Counted from the stretch's first letter, positions 7,378 through 18,100 are shown. The stretch: 64,000 bases of DNA from Verrucomicrobiota bacterium (GCA_021325145.1 JAJPHR010000079.1:124001-188000), one strand, 5' to 3'. The notes: generated by a model not told the origin, from the letters alone. A program made the numbers and translations.

Positions 7378-9294
7378 ATGTCCAACGAGTCTCAATCTGC
7401 AATCCTGACGGCGGCAGACCTCCAGGTTCGCTATAACGAACAGGTGGTCCTGGACAAGGCCTCGTTTACGATTTGCGAAGGGGACCGCATCGGTCTGGTG
7501 GGGCGGAACGGCTCTGGAAAATCGACGTTTCTGCGCATCCTGGCGGGCACGCAACAACCGGACGTGGGAACAACAACGCGTCGGCGGAATCTGGTGATCG
7601 GATATCTTTCGCAGGAGTTCACGCTGGATCCGCAAATCAATGTTTACGAAAACGTTCGCGCGGGCGCGCGTCATGTGCTCGATCTGATCCGCGAATTTGA
7701 GGAACTGCCCGCGCAATCCAAGCGGCACGACGAATTGGAGGAACGCATCCGCACGTTGGATGGCTGGGGGCTTGACCACCGGATAAAAACCGCCATGTCG
7801 CACTTGAACGTCCCGGATGGCGAGCGACGGATCGATACGCTCTCGGGCGGGGAGAAGCGTCGCGTGGCGATGTGCCGGGCGATTATTTCGCGGCCAGACT
7901 TGTTAATTTTGGACGAACCAACGAATCATCTTGACCCGGAATCGATCGAATGGGTCGGGGATTTTTTGGGGGAGTTTCCCGGCGCGTTCCTGGTGGTCAC
8001 GCATGATCGTTATTTTCTGGATCGTGTCACCTCGAGCATCGTGGAACTGGCGAACGGCATTTTCCATCCCTACAAGGGGAATTACACCGATTACCTTGTG
8101 GCCCGGGCCGAACGGCAGGCGACCGAGGAATTGGTGGAGCACAAGCGCCAGATGTTTCTGCGGCGCGAACTCGAATGGGTTCGGCGCGGCCCCAAAGCGC
8201 GCACCACCAAGTCCAAAAGCCGCCTGGATCGCTATTACGAGGTTTCCGACCAAACAGCGGTGGAAGTGGAATCCGACGTGGAACTCGTCATTCCGCCGCC
8301 GCCGCAATTGGGAAATCGAGTGGTCGAGTTGAGCAACGCCGGCGTGGAACTCGGCGGCAAGACATTGTTTCGTGGTTTCGACTTCACCTTTGAGCAGGGC
8401 ATGCGCATCGGTGTGGCGGGCCGGAATGGCCTGGGGAAGACGACATTACTGAAACTGATTATTGGCGAACAGCAGCCCACCGAAGGCACGGTCAAGGCTG
8501 GCCAGTTGACCCGGTTCAATTACATCGATCAAGGCCGCTTGCAGTTGCGCGAGGAGCGGACGGTCCTGGAGGAAGTGGGCGATGGGACGGAGTTTGTCAT
8601 TTTTGGCGAAGGCAAACTTTCGTTGCGCGCCTACCTTAAACGTTTTCTTTTCACGGACGACCGCATCAACACGCAGGTAAAATATCTTTCCGGCGGCGAA
8701 CGCAGCCGGTTGCTGCTGGCGCGCATTTTAAAGAACGGCGGGAATTTCCTGGTGCTCGATGAGCCAACGAATGACCTCGATCTGCCCACGTTGCGCATTT
8801 TGGAGGAGGCGCTGCTGGCGTTTCCCGGTTGCGTGCTGGTGGTCAGTCATGACCGCTACTTTCTCAATCGAGTTTGCACCGGCATCCTGGCGTTCGAAGG
8901 GGATGAAAAAATCGCTTATAGCGTGGGGGATTACGATTACTATCTGGAAAAGCGGGCGCGAGAAAGCAGCTCGGTCAAAAATTCAAAACCCGCCGTGGTT
9001 TCTCCGTTGAGCGCCGCGCCGGGCGTAAAGGAACTGGGCAACGCCCGCCCGCGCAAGCTGACGTTCAAGGAAACGCGCGAACTGGAGGGCATGGAAGCGC
9101 AAATTATGGAGCGCGAAGCGGAAATTTCGCGCATCGAAGCCCTTTTCTCGCAGCCGAATTTTCACCAGGAACACGGTCAGCGAACGAAGGAGTTGACGGC
9201 GCAGATCGCGGCCATTCGGGAGGAGCTTGCAAAACTTTTTGTGCGATGGGAGGAATTGGAAAATATCCGGCAAGGGAGCGGGATGCGCCTGTAG
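7378..9294 (+). CDS. ABC-F family ATPase (Uup-like)
   Basis: A 638-residue soluble protein with two ABC cassettes and no membrane domain, as in ABC-F proteins that act on ribosomes. Cassette 1 has Walker A GRNGSGKST (42-50), signature LSGGEKRR and Walker B LLILDEPTNHLD. Cassette 2 has GRNGLGKTT, LSGGERSRLLLA and FLVLDEPTNDLD. An inter-cassette linker (YLVARAERQATEELVEHKRQ...RRGPKARTTKSKSR) corresponds to the P-site tRNA-interacting arm. The C-terminal 90 residues form a charged coiled coil as in Uup. I chose the ATG at 7378 because the family-like sequence starts there; the frame extends upstream to 7276. Convergent with mutY, 20 bp apart. Confidence 0.93.
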   Translation: MSNESQSAILTAADLQVRYNEQVVLDKASFTICEGDRIGLVGRNGSGKSTFLRILAGTQQPDVGTTTRRRNLVIGYLSQEFTLDPQINVYENVRAGARHVLDLIREFEELPAQSKRHDELEERIRTLDGWGLDHRIKTAMSHLNVPDGERRIDTLSGGEKRRVAMCRAIISRPDLLILDEPTNHLDPESIEWVGDFLGEFPGAFLVVTHDRYFLDRVTSSIVELANGIFHPYKGNYTDYLVARAERQATEELVEHKRQMFLRRELEWVRRGPKARTTKSKSRLDRYYEVSDQTAVEVESDVELVIPPPPQLGNRVVELSNAGVELGGKTLFRGFDFTFEQGMRIGVAGRNGLGKTTLLKLIIGEQQPTEGTVKAGQLTRFNYIDQGRLQLREERTVLEEVGDGTEFVIFGEGKLSLRAYLKRFLFTDDRINTQVKYLSGGERSRLLLARILKNGGNFLVLDEPTNDLDLPTLRILEEALLAFPGCVLVVSHDRYFLNRVCTGILAFEGDEKIAYSVGDYDYYLEKRARESSSVKNSKPAVVSPLSAAPGVKELGNARPRKLTFKETRELEGMEAQIMEREAEISRIEALFSQPNFHQEHGQRTKELTAQIAAIREELAKLFVRWEELENIRQGSGMRL

Positions 9295-9318
9295 CAACCA
9301 ACGTGAGGAGGCTGCTAC
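9291..9318. terminator. Hairpin spanning both stop codons of the convergent ABC-F and mutY genes
   Basis: GTAGCA (9291-9296) pairs with TGCTAC (9313-9318), with CC/GG pairs extending past one mismatch. The arms contain the TAG stop of the ABC-F gene and that of mutY. It may act as a compact bidirectional terminator without a long T-run. A degenerate relative (GCAGCCTCCTTCGTCGCAAC) lies near 10562-10581, so it may instead be a dispersed repeat. Confidence 0.4.
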
Positions 9319-10466
9319 GGTTCCTTGCCGGCCTTCGAGGAGATATGGCGCAAGATTCGCCTCTGGGCGCTGGGGAAGGCAAGGCGATGCAATTGGGCCA
9401 ACGTGCGCCATTCTCCCGCGGAGTCCGACAATTTCGCGGTTCGAGTTGCAACCGTACGATATGCATCCGTGGTGATGCGATAGCGGGTAATAGTGTGTTT
9501 GATCACGCATAATCTTTCAGCAGCCTTGACACCCGCGCCAAAGACTTTCCGCGCTGCCCGGGCCACGTTCGAACCGTCATTTGCGCGGGTGAGTTCAATA
9601 TTCGGGAATTCCCATAGGTGCGCGTTCACCACTCCGGCAGGCCGTTGTCGGACTAAAAAGCGACCATCCTTCTCCATGATGAACGCGACGAATCTCCTGG
9701 AGGTCGTCATCATCCGTGGCCCGAGGTTTGGAAGTTCCTCGACTTTTCCTGTGCGTTCGGCGATGCACCTTGAACGCAAAGGACACACGAGGCACTTCGG
9801 CTGTTTGGGCGTGCAAACGAGCGCTCCCAACTCCATCAACGCCTGATTCAGATGCGAGCAGCGCTCCTCATCTCCCATCGTTCTCGTTCTCGCCCCTTTT
9901 TCCTCCGGCGAAAACCGCGCCGCCATCTCCACCAACTCCCCGCTCAAACGCCACAGCCGCTCATTCGTCTCCTTCTCTCGCGGATTTTCCGCAATGCCGA
10001 AAAGCCGCGTCAGCACGCGAATAACATTCCCATCCAGGATTGCCTTCGGTTCGTTGAAAGCGATGCTGGCAATCGCGCCGGCGGTGTAACGTCCGATCCC
10101 CGGCAGCTCAAGGATGGCTTCGTAATCCTTCGGAAAATCGCCTCCGTGCCCAGCCATGATCTGTTGCGCCGCCTTTTGCATATTCCGGACCCGCGTATAA
10201 TAACCCAGCCCCTCCCAGAGTTTGTGGATTCGTTCGGTGGCTGCTTCGGCCAGTGCCTGGATGGTCGGGAGTTCCCGCATCCAACGTTCCCAGTAGGCGA
10301 TGACGGTCTTGACCTGCGTTTGCTGCAGCATAATTTCGGAGACCCAGATCGCGTACGGATCGCGCGTGCGCCGCCAGGGCAAATTGCGAGCAGCCTGGGC
10401 GAACCAGTCCAGAAGGGCGCGCACAATCGCGTCGGCCTCGGGTTTTGCCTTACGATGGAGAGGCAT
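9315..10466 (-). CDS. mutY: A/G-specific adenine glycosylase MutY
   Basis: A 383-residue DNA repair glycosylase removing adenine opposite 8-oxoguanine. The catalytic Glu is E44 in SEIMLQQTQV, the HhH motif is LPGIGRYTAGA (121-131) and the catalytic Asp is D145 in LDGNVIRV. The iron-sulfur cluster ligands have canonical CX6CX2CX5C spacing (C218, C225, C228, C234). The C-terminal domain (FVAFIMEKDGRFLVRQRP...LWEFPNIE) is the Nudix-like lesion-recognition domain. A short charged insertion (about 184-205) precedes the cluster. No strong ribosome-binding site is visible. Convergent with the ABC-F gene. Confidence 0.95.
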   Translation of the reverse strand: MPLHRKAKPEADAIVRALLDWFAQAARNLPWRRTRDPYAIWVSEIMLQQTQVKTVIAYWERWMRELPTIQALAEAATERIHKLWEGLGYYTRVRNMQKAAQQIMAGHGGDFPKDYEAILELPGIGRYTAGAIASIAFNEPKAILDGNVIRVLTRLFGIAENPREKETNERLWRLSGELVEMAARFSPEEKGARTRTMGDEERCSHLNQALMELGALVCTPKQPKCLVCPLRSRCIAERTGKVEELPNLGPRMMTTSRRFVAFIMEKDGRFLVRQRPAGVVNAHLWEFPNIELTRANDGSNVARAARKVFGAGVKAAERLCVIKHTITRYRITTDAYRTVATRTAKLSDSAGEWRTLAQLHRLAFPSAQRRILRHISSKAGKEP

Positions 10467-10678
10467 ACGAAGAATCTTAAAGGCTGAAGGCTGAAGACTA
10501 AACGCTAAAGTGGGAACAGTGGGGAGGAAGAGCGGAGGCTCTCGGTAGTTTGAAAGCGGTGCAGCCTCCTTCGTCGCAACCTTTCACCGATCCGCGTTCG
10601 GAATCAACCGACGAAATGAGCGACCGTCGCTTAAATTCCTAAGGCCGTATACCAAACGCCGAAGGGTCGTCAAATCGA

Positions 10679-13600
10679 TTAAAATCCGCCTTGCTGGGTT
10701 TGCAACCGCCAGGATCGCTGCGGACCCGCCACGCCGTTGGTCTGCACGTATTGCATGGGCAGGTACCCGCCAAGGCCGGCCAACGTGGCCACCACGGTCC
10801 AATTGACGAGATCCGTGCTCCACTGGACTTGATAGCCCCAGCCAGGTTGGGAGTTCCACGAAAGCACGACACCCTGGTTTGAATTGGTGAGGCCCAATTG
10901 CAGCATCGGATGATGGTTGAACCAGGCGGTGACGTCCCATTCCAAGACCCCGATGGGCGAAGCATTATTGGTCAAGGCCGTGTAACCTTCGCCGTCGCTC
11001 GCCTGGTACACAACGTCCAGCACATTGTCGCGTTGCCACCGCGCGAGGTCAATCACCGGCTCGTAGTTGCCCAGGTTGTCGGTGGTCAGGTCGATGGTCG
11101 TCCAGTTCGTGCGCTGTGGATCAACCGAGTAAGGCGGCGTGTAGGCCACGGTCAATCCGTTACTGCCAACGTTGTCGCGGTAAAGCACCACCAGCCGGTT
11201 CTGCTTGTCACAAACTACCACCGGACGGCCAAGGTCACGGACGACTGAATCCAACTCCATGGTGCCGGGCGGATCGTTCGTGCGATTGGAGATTTGGCGC
11301 GTCTGCCACACGCCATTAGTGTCGGGAAACGCGATCATGTATTGACGCCGGAAATTGTTCGTCCCCGATCCCGGCGCCCACCACGTGGCCACGACGGGAT
11401 TGTTGGAGGCGTCGAGGCACATGCCGGCCTGGTTGATGAGGCTGTAATTTTGTGGAATGGGCACAATAATTTGGGCGATCGAGTTGGTGTCGCCGCTCTC
11501 GCCGGCTTTGGAAATCGGCAAGTCATAGGGCACGCCGTTGAAACGCTGCCAGGTCACGCCACCATCGAATGATTTGGCAAAATTTAAATCATGATTGGAT
11601 TCGTAGGCTGGCGTCTCGCGCCAGGTCCAGACCAGATAGAAATTCCCGTTCGCATCCAGGCACGGCATGTTCGGATAGGCATTGTAACTGATCTGCGATG
11701 ACCAGTTGCCCTTGATGGACGCGATGGGCGAGCCTCCGCTGAGGTTCACGTTCGCCCAGCTTTGCGATGCCGGGGACCATCGGTTCAGCCAGGTATCGCC
11801 GCCGCCAGACGCGCCGACGCGATAGAGAAAAAACAAATCGCCGTTCGGCAGCGTAAGAAATTGCGGATACGTGACACTCGATTCGGTGCCGGTCATCGTG
11901 CCGAAATCGCCGGTGAAAGTAATGGGCTGGGTGCCGGTCACCGGCGCCGTGCTTCGCGCGTAGTGTAACACGGCATTGTGCATGCCCCACGATAGGTGCA
12001 TGAAGTTTTCTCCATCGATCCCGAAGGCCACCACGTCGTGTCCGTCCGTTATGTCGTTCGCGGTGAAAGTGGTCTGGAAAACCTGCCAATCATTGGAGCC
12101 GACGGTGCGCCGCGCAATCCAGATGGTGTTGTTAAAAGGATAAGCCGGATCGGTCTGGTGTCGTCCATAGTATGCGAAAAATTGCTGGTTGCTCACGGTC
12201 ATCAATCCTGAACAGATGAATGCGACGGCATTGATGGCCGAATTGCCGGCATAAGCATACCCACTGGCGGCGACATTGCCATCGTTGACCTGTGTGAGGG
12301 TCAGTCGCGGGCCACCGACCGTGAGGGTGGCGATGGTGCTGGTCAGCGACCCGAAGCTGTTGGTAACGATCACATCGTAATTGGCGGCATCGCCCGCTGT
12401 GAGCGGCGCGAGCGTGAGCGTGGTGCCAGTCGCGCTGGAAATGGCGGTGCCATTTTTTCTCCACTGGTAACCCAAGGGTTGGGCGCCGACGGCGAGGACA
12501 TTGAAAGTCGCCGTGCCGGCATAACCCGCGGCCGCACCGGCGGGCTGCGTGATAATGGCCAGGTTGGTTACCACAACCGCGGCGACGGCGCTGGTGACGG
12601 AGCTGAATTGGTTGGTAATGACGACATCGTAATTGCCGGAATTAGCAAGCTGGGCGAACGCGTTGGTGAAAAGGCTGTTGGTCGCGGAGCTGAGAAAACT
12701 TCCGTTCTTGCGCCACCGATAATTCAGCGGCTGCTGTCCGCTCGCGGTGACCGAAATGCTGAACGGCTGGCCCGCGCCGGCGATCTGGTTTGCCGGAAAT
12801 GGCTGGGATACGAGGAGGATGTTGCTGCTGGCGAATGGCATTTCCGTCACCGCGCGGGCCACGCTGCTGATGCGAACCTCGTCAATTTTACCGAGGAAAT
12901 TGGCCACCGCCGGGCCGCTGCCGCCGCTTGGGTTTCGCGCGCTGTTGCCGACGCTGAAAATGGTGGTCGAGTTGCTAATGCCGGGCAGGTTGGAAACCAT
13001 GTTGGTCGCGTAAATGCAGTCGGCGTTGGTGCGGCTCGGGTCCAGGAGCGTCCAGTAAAACAAGAGGTTGCTCGTGGTGTTTACGATGCCGTTGTATGTC
13101 ACGGCGATGTGATACCAGGCGTTGGAAGCGATCATGTCCGGCCCGCTGGCCGGCAGCGGCACCATGGCAACCGTGGTGGTGCCATTGATGAATTCGATCC
13201 GCACAGAATTGATGTCGCCACCGCCTCCGGCGAAACCGACCGGATCGAGGCGGAATTGAAACACCCGTGTGCCAGAGCCATCAGCATCGCAGTTAATGAT
13301 TTGACAGGGGTTGTTGCGCACGAAATTGGTGGGGTTAAACTCGATGTGAACCACCGCCTCATAAGTGAACGCGCCGTTTGCGCCTGCGTAAGTAAATGGA
13401 ATGGGCGTACCAACGGCGCCCGACCCGATGGGAAAGATGATGGCGTTGGGAGCCGCCAACGTGCCGAAGCTGATGCAGTTGCTGAAGCTGACGGCGTTGC
13501 TGGAATAAGACGGATTACCCAGGGCCGCGCCGCCGATCAAATAGGTCAGGTTCGTCCCGCCGGGCGCAAAATCCACGCAAGGCGTGGCGGATTCATCGAA

Positions 13601-13735
13601 ATGCCAGAGGTGCAAAGTTGACGAATCCACTGTGTACGGCGCGATCGCCCCGTGAATTGGCGCTCCGGTCAGGCACGCCGCCAAAAAGATAAGAAACCGA
13701 CCAGGCCATCCAAGTATTTTGAACATCAATGCCAT
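10679..13735 (-). CDS. Secreted LamG-Ig-Ig-BNR_4 protein, candidate polysaccharide lyase or hydrolase
   Basis: A 1018-residue protein with a signal peptide (about 1-30). A LamG/concanavalin-like module follows, starting PYTVDSSTLHLWHFDES (31-300), then two Ig-like domains (312-392 and 393-478; YRWRKNGSFLSSATNS and YQWRKNGTAISSATGT). The large domain (about 480-937) resembles BNR_4 (PF15892) beta-propellers, with ITDGHDVVAFGIDGENFMHL and SWGMHNAVLHY near residues 563-590. Those His residues sit where BNR_4 members, including PL24/PL25-type ulvan lyases as I recall, hold catalytic His. The C-terminus (VQWSTDLVNWTVVATL) is the recurrent STDL.NW module. The LamG module is a paralogue of those at 28983, 31246, 33739 and 43978. 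The enzymatic role is inferred. Confidence 0.78.
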   Translation of the reverse strand: MALMFKILGWPGRFLIFLAACLTGAPIHGAIAPYTVDSSTLHLWHFDESATPCVDFAPGGTNLTYLIGGAALGNPSYSSNAVSFSNCISFGTLAAPNAIIFPIGSGAVGTPIPFTYAGANGAFTYEAVVHIEFNPTNFVRNNPCQIINCDADGSGTRVFQFRLDPVGFAGGGGDINSVRIEFINGTTTVAMVPLPASGPDMIASNAWYHIAVTYNGIVNTTSNLLFYWTLLDPSRTNADCIYATNMVSNLPGISNSTTIFSVGNSARNPSGGSGPAVANFLGKIDEVRISSVARAVTEMPFASSNILLVSQPFPANQIAGAGQPFSISVTASGQQPLNYRWRKNGSFLSSATNSLFTNAFAQLANSGNYDVVITNQFSSVTSAVAAVVVTNLAIITQPAGAAAGYAGTATFNVLAVGAQPLGYQWRKNGTAISSATGTTLTLAPLTAGDAANYDVIVTNSFGSLTSTIATLTVGGPRLTLTQVNDGNVAASGYAYAGNSAINAVAFICSGLMTVSNQQFFAYYGRHQTDPAYPFNNTIWIARRTVGSNDWQVFQTTFTANDITDGHDVVAFGIDGENFMHLSWGMHNAVLHYARSTAPVTGTQPITFTGDFGTMTGTESSVTYPQFLTLPNGDLFFLYRVGASGGGDTWLNRWSPASQSWANVNLSGGSPIASIKGNWSSQISYNAYPNMPCLDANGNFYLVWTWRETPAYESNHDLNFAKSFDGGVTWQRFNGVPYDLPISKAGESGDTNSIAQIIVPIPQNYSLINQAGMCLDASNNPVVATWWAPGSGTNNFRRQYMIAFPDTNGVWQTRQISNRTNDPPGTMELDSVVRDLGRPVVVCDKQNRLVVLYRDNVGSNGLTVAYTPPYSVDPQRTNWTTIDLTTDNLGNYEPVIDLARWQRDNVLDVVYQASDGEGYTALTNNASPIGVLEWDVTAWFNHHPMLQLGLTNSNQGVVLSWNSQPGWGYQVQWSTDLVNWTVVATLAGLGGYLPMQYVQTNGVAGPQRSWRLQTQQGGF

Positions 13736-13764
13736 AACATGTTATCCATGCGGTCCCGTTTCAC

Positions 13765-13784
13765 CATCCCGTAAACGGGGGATG
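13765..13784. promoter_or_regulatory. Operator-like palindrome upstream of the LamG-BNR_4 gene
   Basis: CATCCCGTAAACGGGGGATG lies 29 bp upstream of the start at 13735, in the 158-bp gap between divergent genes. It is 17/20 identical to the palindrome at 3460-3479, including both complete ends (CATCCC...GGGGGATG). Its position between divergent start codons would also allow an effect on rnhC. No T-run follows it. The function is inferred. Confidence 0.45.
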
Positions 13785-13893
13785 CTGTTCAAATTGGGGC
13801 CAGGAGCGACGCACGGAGTGACGCGCCCTGTCAGGCGGGCTGCGTTTGCCCGCTTGCGGAGTTTAATCCAAGGACCTACCGTGGAACTATCTT

Positions 13894-14859
13894 GTGAAAC
13901 CGTTGACGAGTTATACCTGCAAGTTGACCGACGCGAAAGCAAAGGCGTTGGAGGACTATCTCCGCGCACATGACTATGAATTTCGCGAGGTCCCTTACGC
14001 GCGCTTCGCGGCGGGCAAGAAGGACCTGAATGCGGTTTTTTACGAGAGCGGCAAGCTGGTGTTGCAGGGGAAAGGGACCCAGGAGTTCATCGAGTTCGTG
14101 CTGGAACCGGAAATTCTCCAGGAAGCCCGGCTCGGCTACGAGGCGGTGCTGAACCCGGAGTTGCTGGTTCCACGTTTGGGGGTGGACGAAAGCGGCAAAG
14201 GCGATTTTTTCGGGCCGCTGTGCGTGGCGGGCGTTTACATCAACGAAAAGGTCATCAAAGCCTGGGAGGACGCGGGAATCCGCGATTCGAAAAACATTTC
14301 CAGTGACAAACGCATCCGGGAATTGGCGGATTTGATTCGCGACACGCCGGGATGTGTTTCGACGGTCGTGCCTATCGGGAACGAAGCGTACAACCGGCTT
14401 TACATCAAAATGCGCAGCGTGAACACGTTGCTGGCCTGGGGCCATGCGCGTGTAATCGAAAACCTGATGGGCCAGAAACATCGCATGAACCCGCCGCCCG
14501 TCCGGGCGATCAGCGACCAGTTCGCCTCAAACAAGGAAACCGTCGCCGGGGCTTTGATGAGTCTTGGCCGCAGCATCGAATTGGTGCAGCGGCACAAGGC
14601 CGAAGAGGATCTGGCTGTCGCCGCCGCTTCGATCCTGGCGCGGAATGAATTTGTTACCCGGTTGGGAAAGATGGAAAAGCAATACGAGATGGAGTTTCCC
14701 AAGGGCGCTTCAGCGGCGGTGGACAAGGCGGCCAAGGAATTTGTGCATCGTCACGGCGCCGAGAACCTCGGCCAGGTGGCCAAACTGCATTTCCGCACCG
14801 CCTTGCGCGCGCAAGGTTTGCCCGAACCGCCTAAAGTCGAATGGCGGAAGAGGAGTTGA
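13894..14859 (+). CDS. rnhC: Ribonuclease HIII
   Basis: A 321-residue protein with a GTG start (GTGAAACCGTTG). The N-terminal 80 residues form the TBP-like substrate-binding domain of RNase HIII. The catalytic domain begins LVPRLGVDESGKGDFFGPL, with D98-E99 as metal ligands, followed by RDSKNISSDKRI and ISDQFASN. It cleaves the RNA strand of RNA-DNA hybrids. The DESGKGDFFGP signature, rather than DEAGRGPLAGP, separates it from RNase HII. Divergent from the LamG-BNR_4 gene. No obvious Shine-Dalgarno sequence precedes it. Confidence 0.95.
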   Translation: MKPLTSYTCKLTDAKAKALEDYLRAHDYEFREVPYARFAAGKKDLNAVFYESGKLVLQGKGTQEFIEFVLEPEILQEARLGYEAVLNPELLVPRLGVDESGKGDFFGPLCVAGVYINEKVIKAWEDAGIRDSKNISSDKRIRELADLIRDTPGCVSTVVPIGNEAYNRLYIKMRSVNTLLAWGHARVIENLMGQKHRMNPPPVRAISDQFASNKETVAGALMSLGRSIELVQRHKAEEDLAVAAASILARNEFVTRLGKMEKQYEMEFPKGASAAVDKAAKEFVHRHGAENLGQVAKLHFRTALRAQGLPEPPKVEWRKRS

Positions 14860-14883
14860 GTCGCGCGCGCAACATACGGAGTT

Positions 14884-14897
14884 TTGGCTTTAGCCAA
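14884..14897. repeat. Short hairpin after rnhC
   Basis: TTGGCTTTAGCCAA is a 6-bp inverted repeat with a 2-nt centre, 25 bp after the rnhC stop. There is no T-run on the plus strand, so terminator function is doubtful. Confidence 0.3.
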
Positions 14898-15013
14898 CGT
14901 AAGCGGCCGCAGGCACGAAGACTTCAAGCATTTCGATCCGCTCCATCATTCGGTCACCCTGCCGACTGAAGGCGGGCCTCCATACGATTGGTCCCCTCGC
15001 TAGCACATCATGC

Positions 15014-15040
15014 TTGACTAATTCTTTCGATTATCTCAAA
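15014..15040 (+). promoter_or_regulatory. Possible sigma-70-type promoter for the giant BNR protein
   Basis: TTGACT at 15014-15019 is followed 16 nt later by TCAAAT (4 of 6 consensus positions), about 120 nt before the ATG at 15159. The match is weak. The rest of the 14860-15158 gap holds no recognisable gene. Confidence 0.25.
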
Positions 15041-15158
15041 TTATGCCCGACCTGCCTGGCACAGGCTGCTTCCGAGAACAATAATTAAATCCGATTGGTT
15101 TGCGCGAACACCAGGAGCCGGTGAACGCGTTGCAAACGTCATTCGAACTGAATTCGCC

Positions 15159-18100
15159 ATGAAACCGCCGATTCTGCTCGTCACGATTGTCTTCCTGCTC
15201 AACCTCAGTTCACAACTCGCTGCTGCTGCCACTCCTTCCGACGCGCTTGAGGATCCTGGTGGCCGTCATGCCCAGCATATAAAAACGCGGGTGCGTCGCG
15301 CGGAACTGGAGTCTCGCAAACGAGCCTTCCCGCTCGCCGCCATCCCGCCCGGAGCCATGGCGCGGGCAGTGGCGCAAACCCAGGCGGCCGATTCGAAGCC
15401 GCGCCTGCCTTCGTCCGGCAGCGCCTGGTATCCCGTTGGCCCCGCGCCCATCGACTCCACCAAAGATTTGCTGGCCGGACCGATCAGCGGCCGGGTGACC
15501 GCCGTGGCCGTTGATCCCATCGACTCTCCTCACTGGCTGATCGGCTCGGCACAGGGAGGAATCTGGTCCACCATGGACGGCGGCAGTTCGTGGACGCCAA
15601 TGACGGACGACCAGCCCTCGCTCGCTATTGGAGCGATCACATTTGCGCCGAGCGGGCATCTGTTGGTTTACGCCGGCACAGGTGAGGCGAATTTTTCCGG
15701 CGACTCCTACGCCGGCCAGGGACTGCTGGTTTCGCGCGATGACGGCAAAACCTGGCAGATGATCAACACCAACTTCGCCGAATCCTCCATCAGCAGCATC
15801 AGAGTGGATTACAATAATACGAACAACGTCACGGTTGCGACCGTCCGCGGCACCGCCGGCATCAACGCGAGCGCCACCAACCTGCCGCCCCTGGTTCCGA
15901 CGCGTGGTGTCTTCGTTTCCACGAACGGCGGCACGAATTTCACGCTGGCCATCGCCGGCGAGGCCACCGATGTGGCGGCGGATGTTCTCCATTTCCAACA
16001 CCAATACGCCGGCCTCGGAGAGATTCTCGGCGCTCCCACGAACGGTGTTTACCGCACGACCAACGGCTGGGCCAGTTGGCAGCGCATCGCCGGCCCCTGG
16101 ACGGCGACGGATCCCACGAACATCGGCCGCATCGCACTGGCGCTTGCTCCCTCCGACCCAAACACGCTCTATGTGGGCATAGCGACTGCCCGAACTACAA
16201 ACAGCGGTGCGCCACTGCTCGACATTTGGCACACGGCCAACGCCTGGGCGCCGACACCCACGTGGGACCAATTGCCCTATGAGGACAATGGCTCATTCCT
16301 TTGGTATTCGTTTGCCCTGCTGGTGGACGAGTACGATCCGGGCACGCTTTATTACGCCGGGTATAACGTGCTGAAGTACTCGTCAAACAATTGGATCAAC
16401 GTGGCCGGAGGCATTCACCCGGACAATCATGCCATGGCCTGGACGCCTTTTGGTTTCGACTTCGATACGTTTCGGATGCTGTTGGGCAACGACGGGGGCG
16501 TATGGCTCAGCGGGTCATATCCCGTCAATGGGAGTTGGAGCGTGATGAACGCAAACCTTGCGATCAGCCAAATCTACAAAGGCGCGGTCAGTTCGACACC
16601 CAAAGATCCATTGGCGCTGGCCGGGATGCAGGACAACGGCACGGCCTTCAACCCCGGCACGCTGCTTTGGACCGGATTTTTCGGCGGTGACGGCGCCGAT
16701 GTGGCCATCGCTTCCATCCCGGGCGAGATGCACTGGGCGTTTTGCTGGGAGACACTCGAGAACGAAATTCATATCCTGCGGACCACGGACGGCGGCATGA
16801 CGACCGATAACGGCTCGTTTGGAATCGACACAACCGATGCACCATTCTTCGTGCATTTTGAAAAAGCGCCCTACGACGACGATTTGTTCATTGGCGGCAC
16901 GGTGCAGCTTTGGCGCTGTACGAACTTCTTCAGCAGCATCACGACGCCCTTTTGGTATTCGAATAGCCCGACCATGTTCGATCAAACCGGCACACCGGTG
17001 CCCATCAGTGCAATGGCTTTTGCTCCGTCGGATACGAACGGCTTGATCTACGCCTTCGGTACCGAGGACGGCCAGTTGCGGATTACTTCGAGCGGAGGCG
17101 CTTCGTGGTTTGACCTCGACCCGACCAACGGCGTACCGCAGCGATATATCACGGGGCTGGCGTTCAGCCCCACCAACGCCAACATTCTTTACGTAACGCT
17201 CTCAGGCTTCAATCTCGGCACACCCGGACAGCCGGGGCACCTTTTCAAGACCACCAACGCCTTCGCATCACCGCCGCGCTGGATCGACATCAGCCCACCG
17301 GTGGACCTGCCGCATAATTGCCTCGTCATTAACCCCATCGCCCCAAACAACATTTTCGTCGGCACCGACCTCGGCGTGTGGACGACCAGCGACGGCGGCA
17401 GTTCGTGGTCTCATTACGGCCCAAGCTCGGGCATGCCGAATGTGGCGGTGTACGACCTGAGGACAGATTCCATCGGAAATCCGACGGCATTCACGCATGG
17501 CCGAAGCGCCTTCACCCTGAAGCCGCCCGTTCCTATCATCGACATCATCGCCCGTTTGTCGAACCCTGTCCTTCCCAAGGGATGCTTGACCTGTCCGCCG
17601 GTTAACTGGGTTAATCCCGGCGATTGGGAGCAGGTCCAAATCGGGCTTCAAAACGTCCTGCCAATCAACACGGTGAATCTCGTCGCCACGATGCTCTCCT
17701 CCGCGGCCATCACTCCCATCAATGGCGTTCAAACTTATGGCGCGCTTGCCGGACAGGGCGCGCCAGGGATGCAGACGTTTTCGTTCCGCGTGAACGCCGC
17801 CCCCGGCGGCGGTGGCGCGGTGTGCGGCGGGACGGTTAACGTGACCTTCGACCTCACCGATCAGGGGACCGACCTCGGGCAGGTCTCCATTCCCTTCCGT
17901 GTCGGTGTGCCCAGCTTCCCGTTGGGCGAGGAATTTAATGAAGTGCCGCCGGGCGGCTTGCCGCCGGGCTGGACCAGCGCCGCTTCGGGCGCGGATTTGC
18001 CCTGGGCGGTCACCATCAATACTCCGCCGAACGAACCGCCGGCCAATCCACCCGACGGTCCGGATGACGAGCCCGACACGAACGGTCCGCCGGTGTTCAG

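Noticed and set aside
12479..13621. 380-residue rightward open frame
   Set aside because: Antisense to the LamG-BNR_4 gene, low-complexity Gly/Arg composition and no family resemblance.
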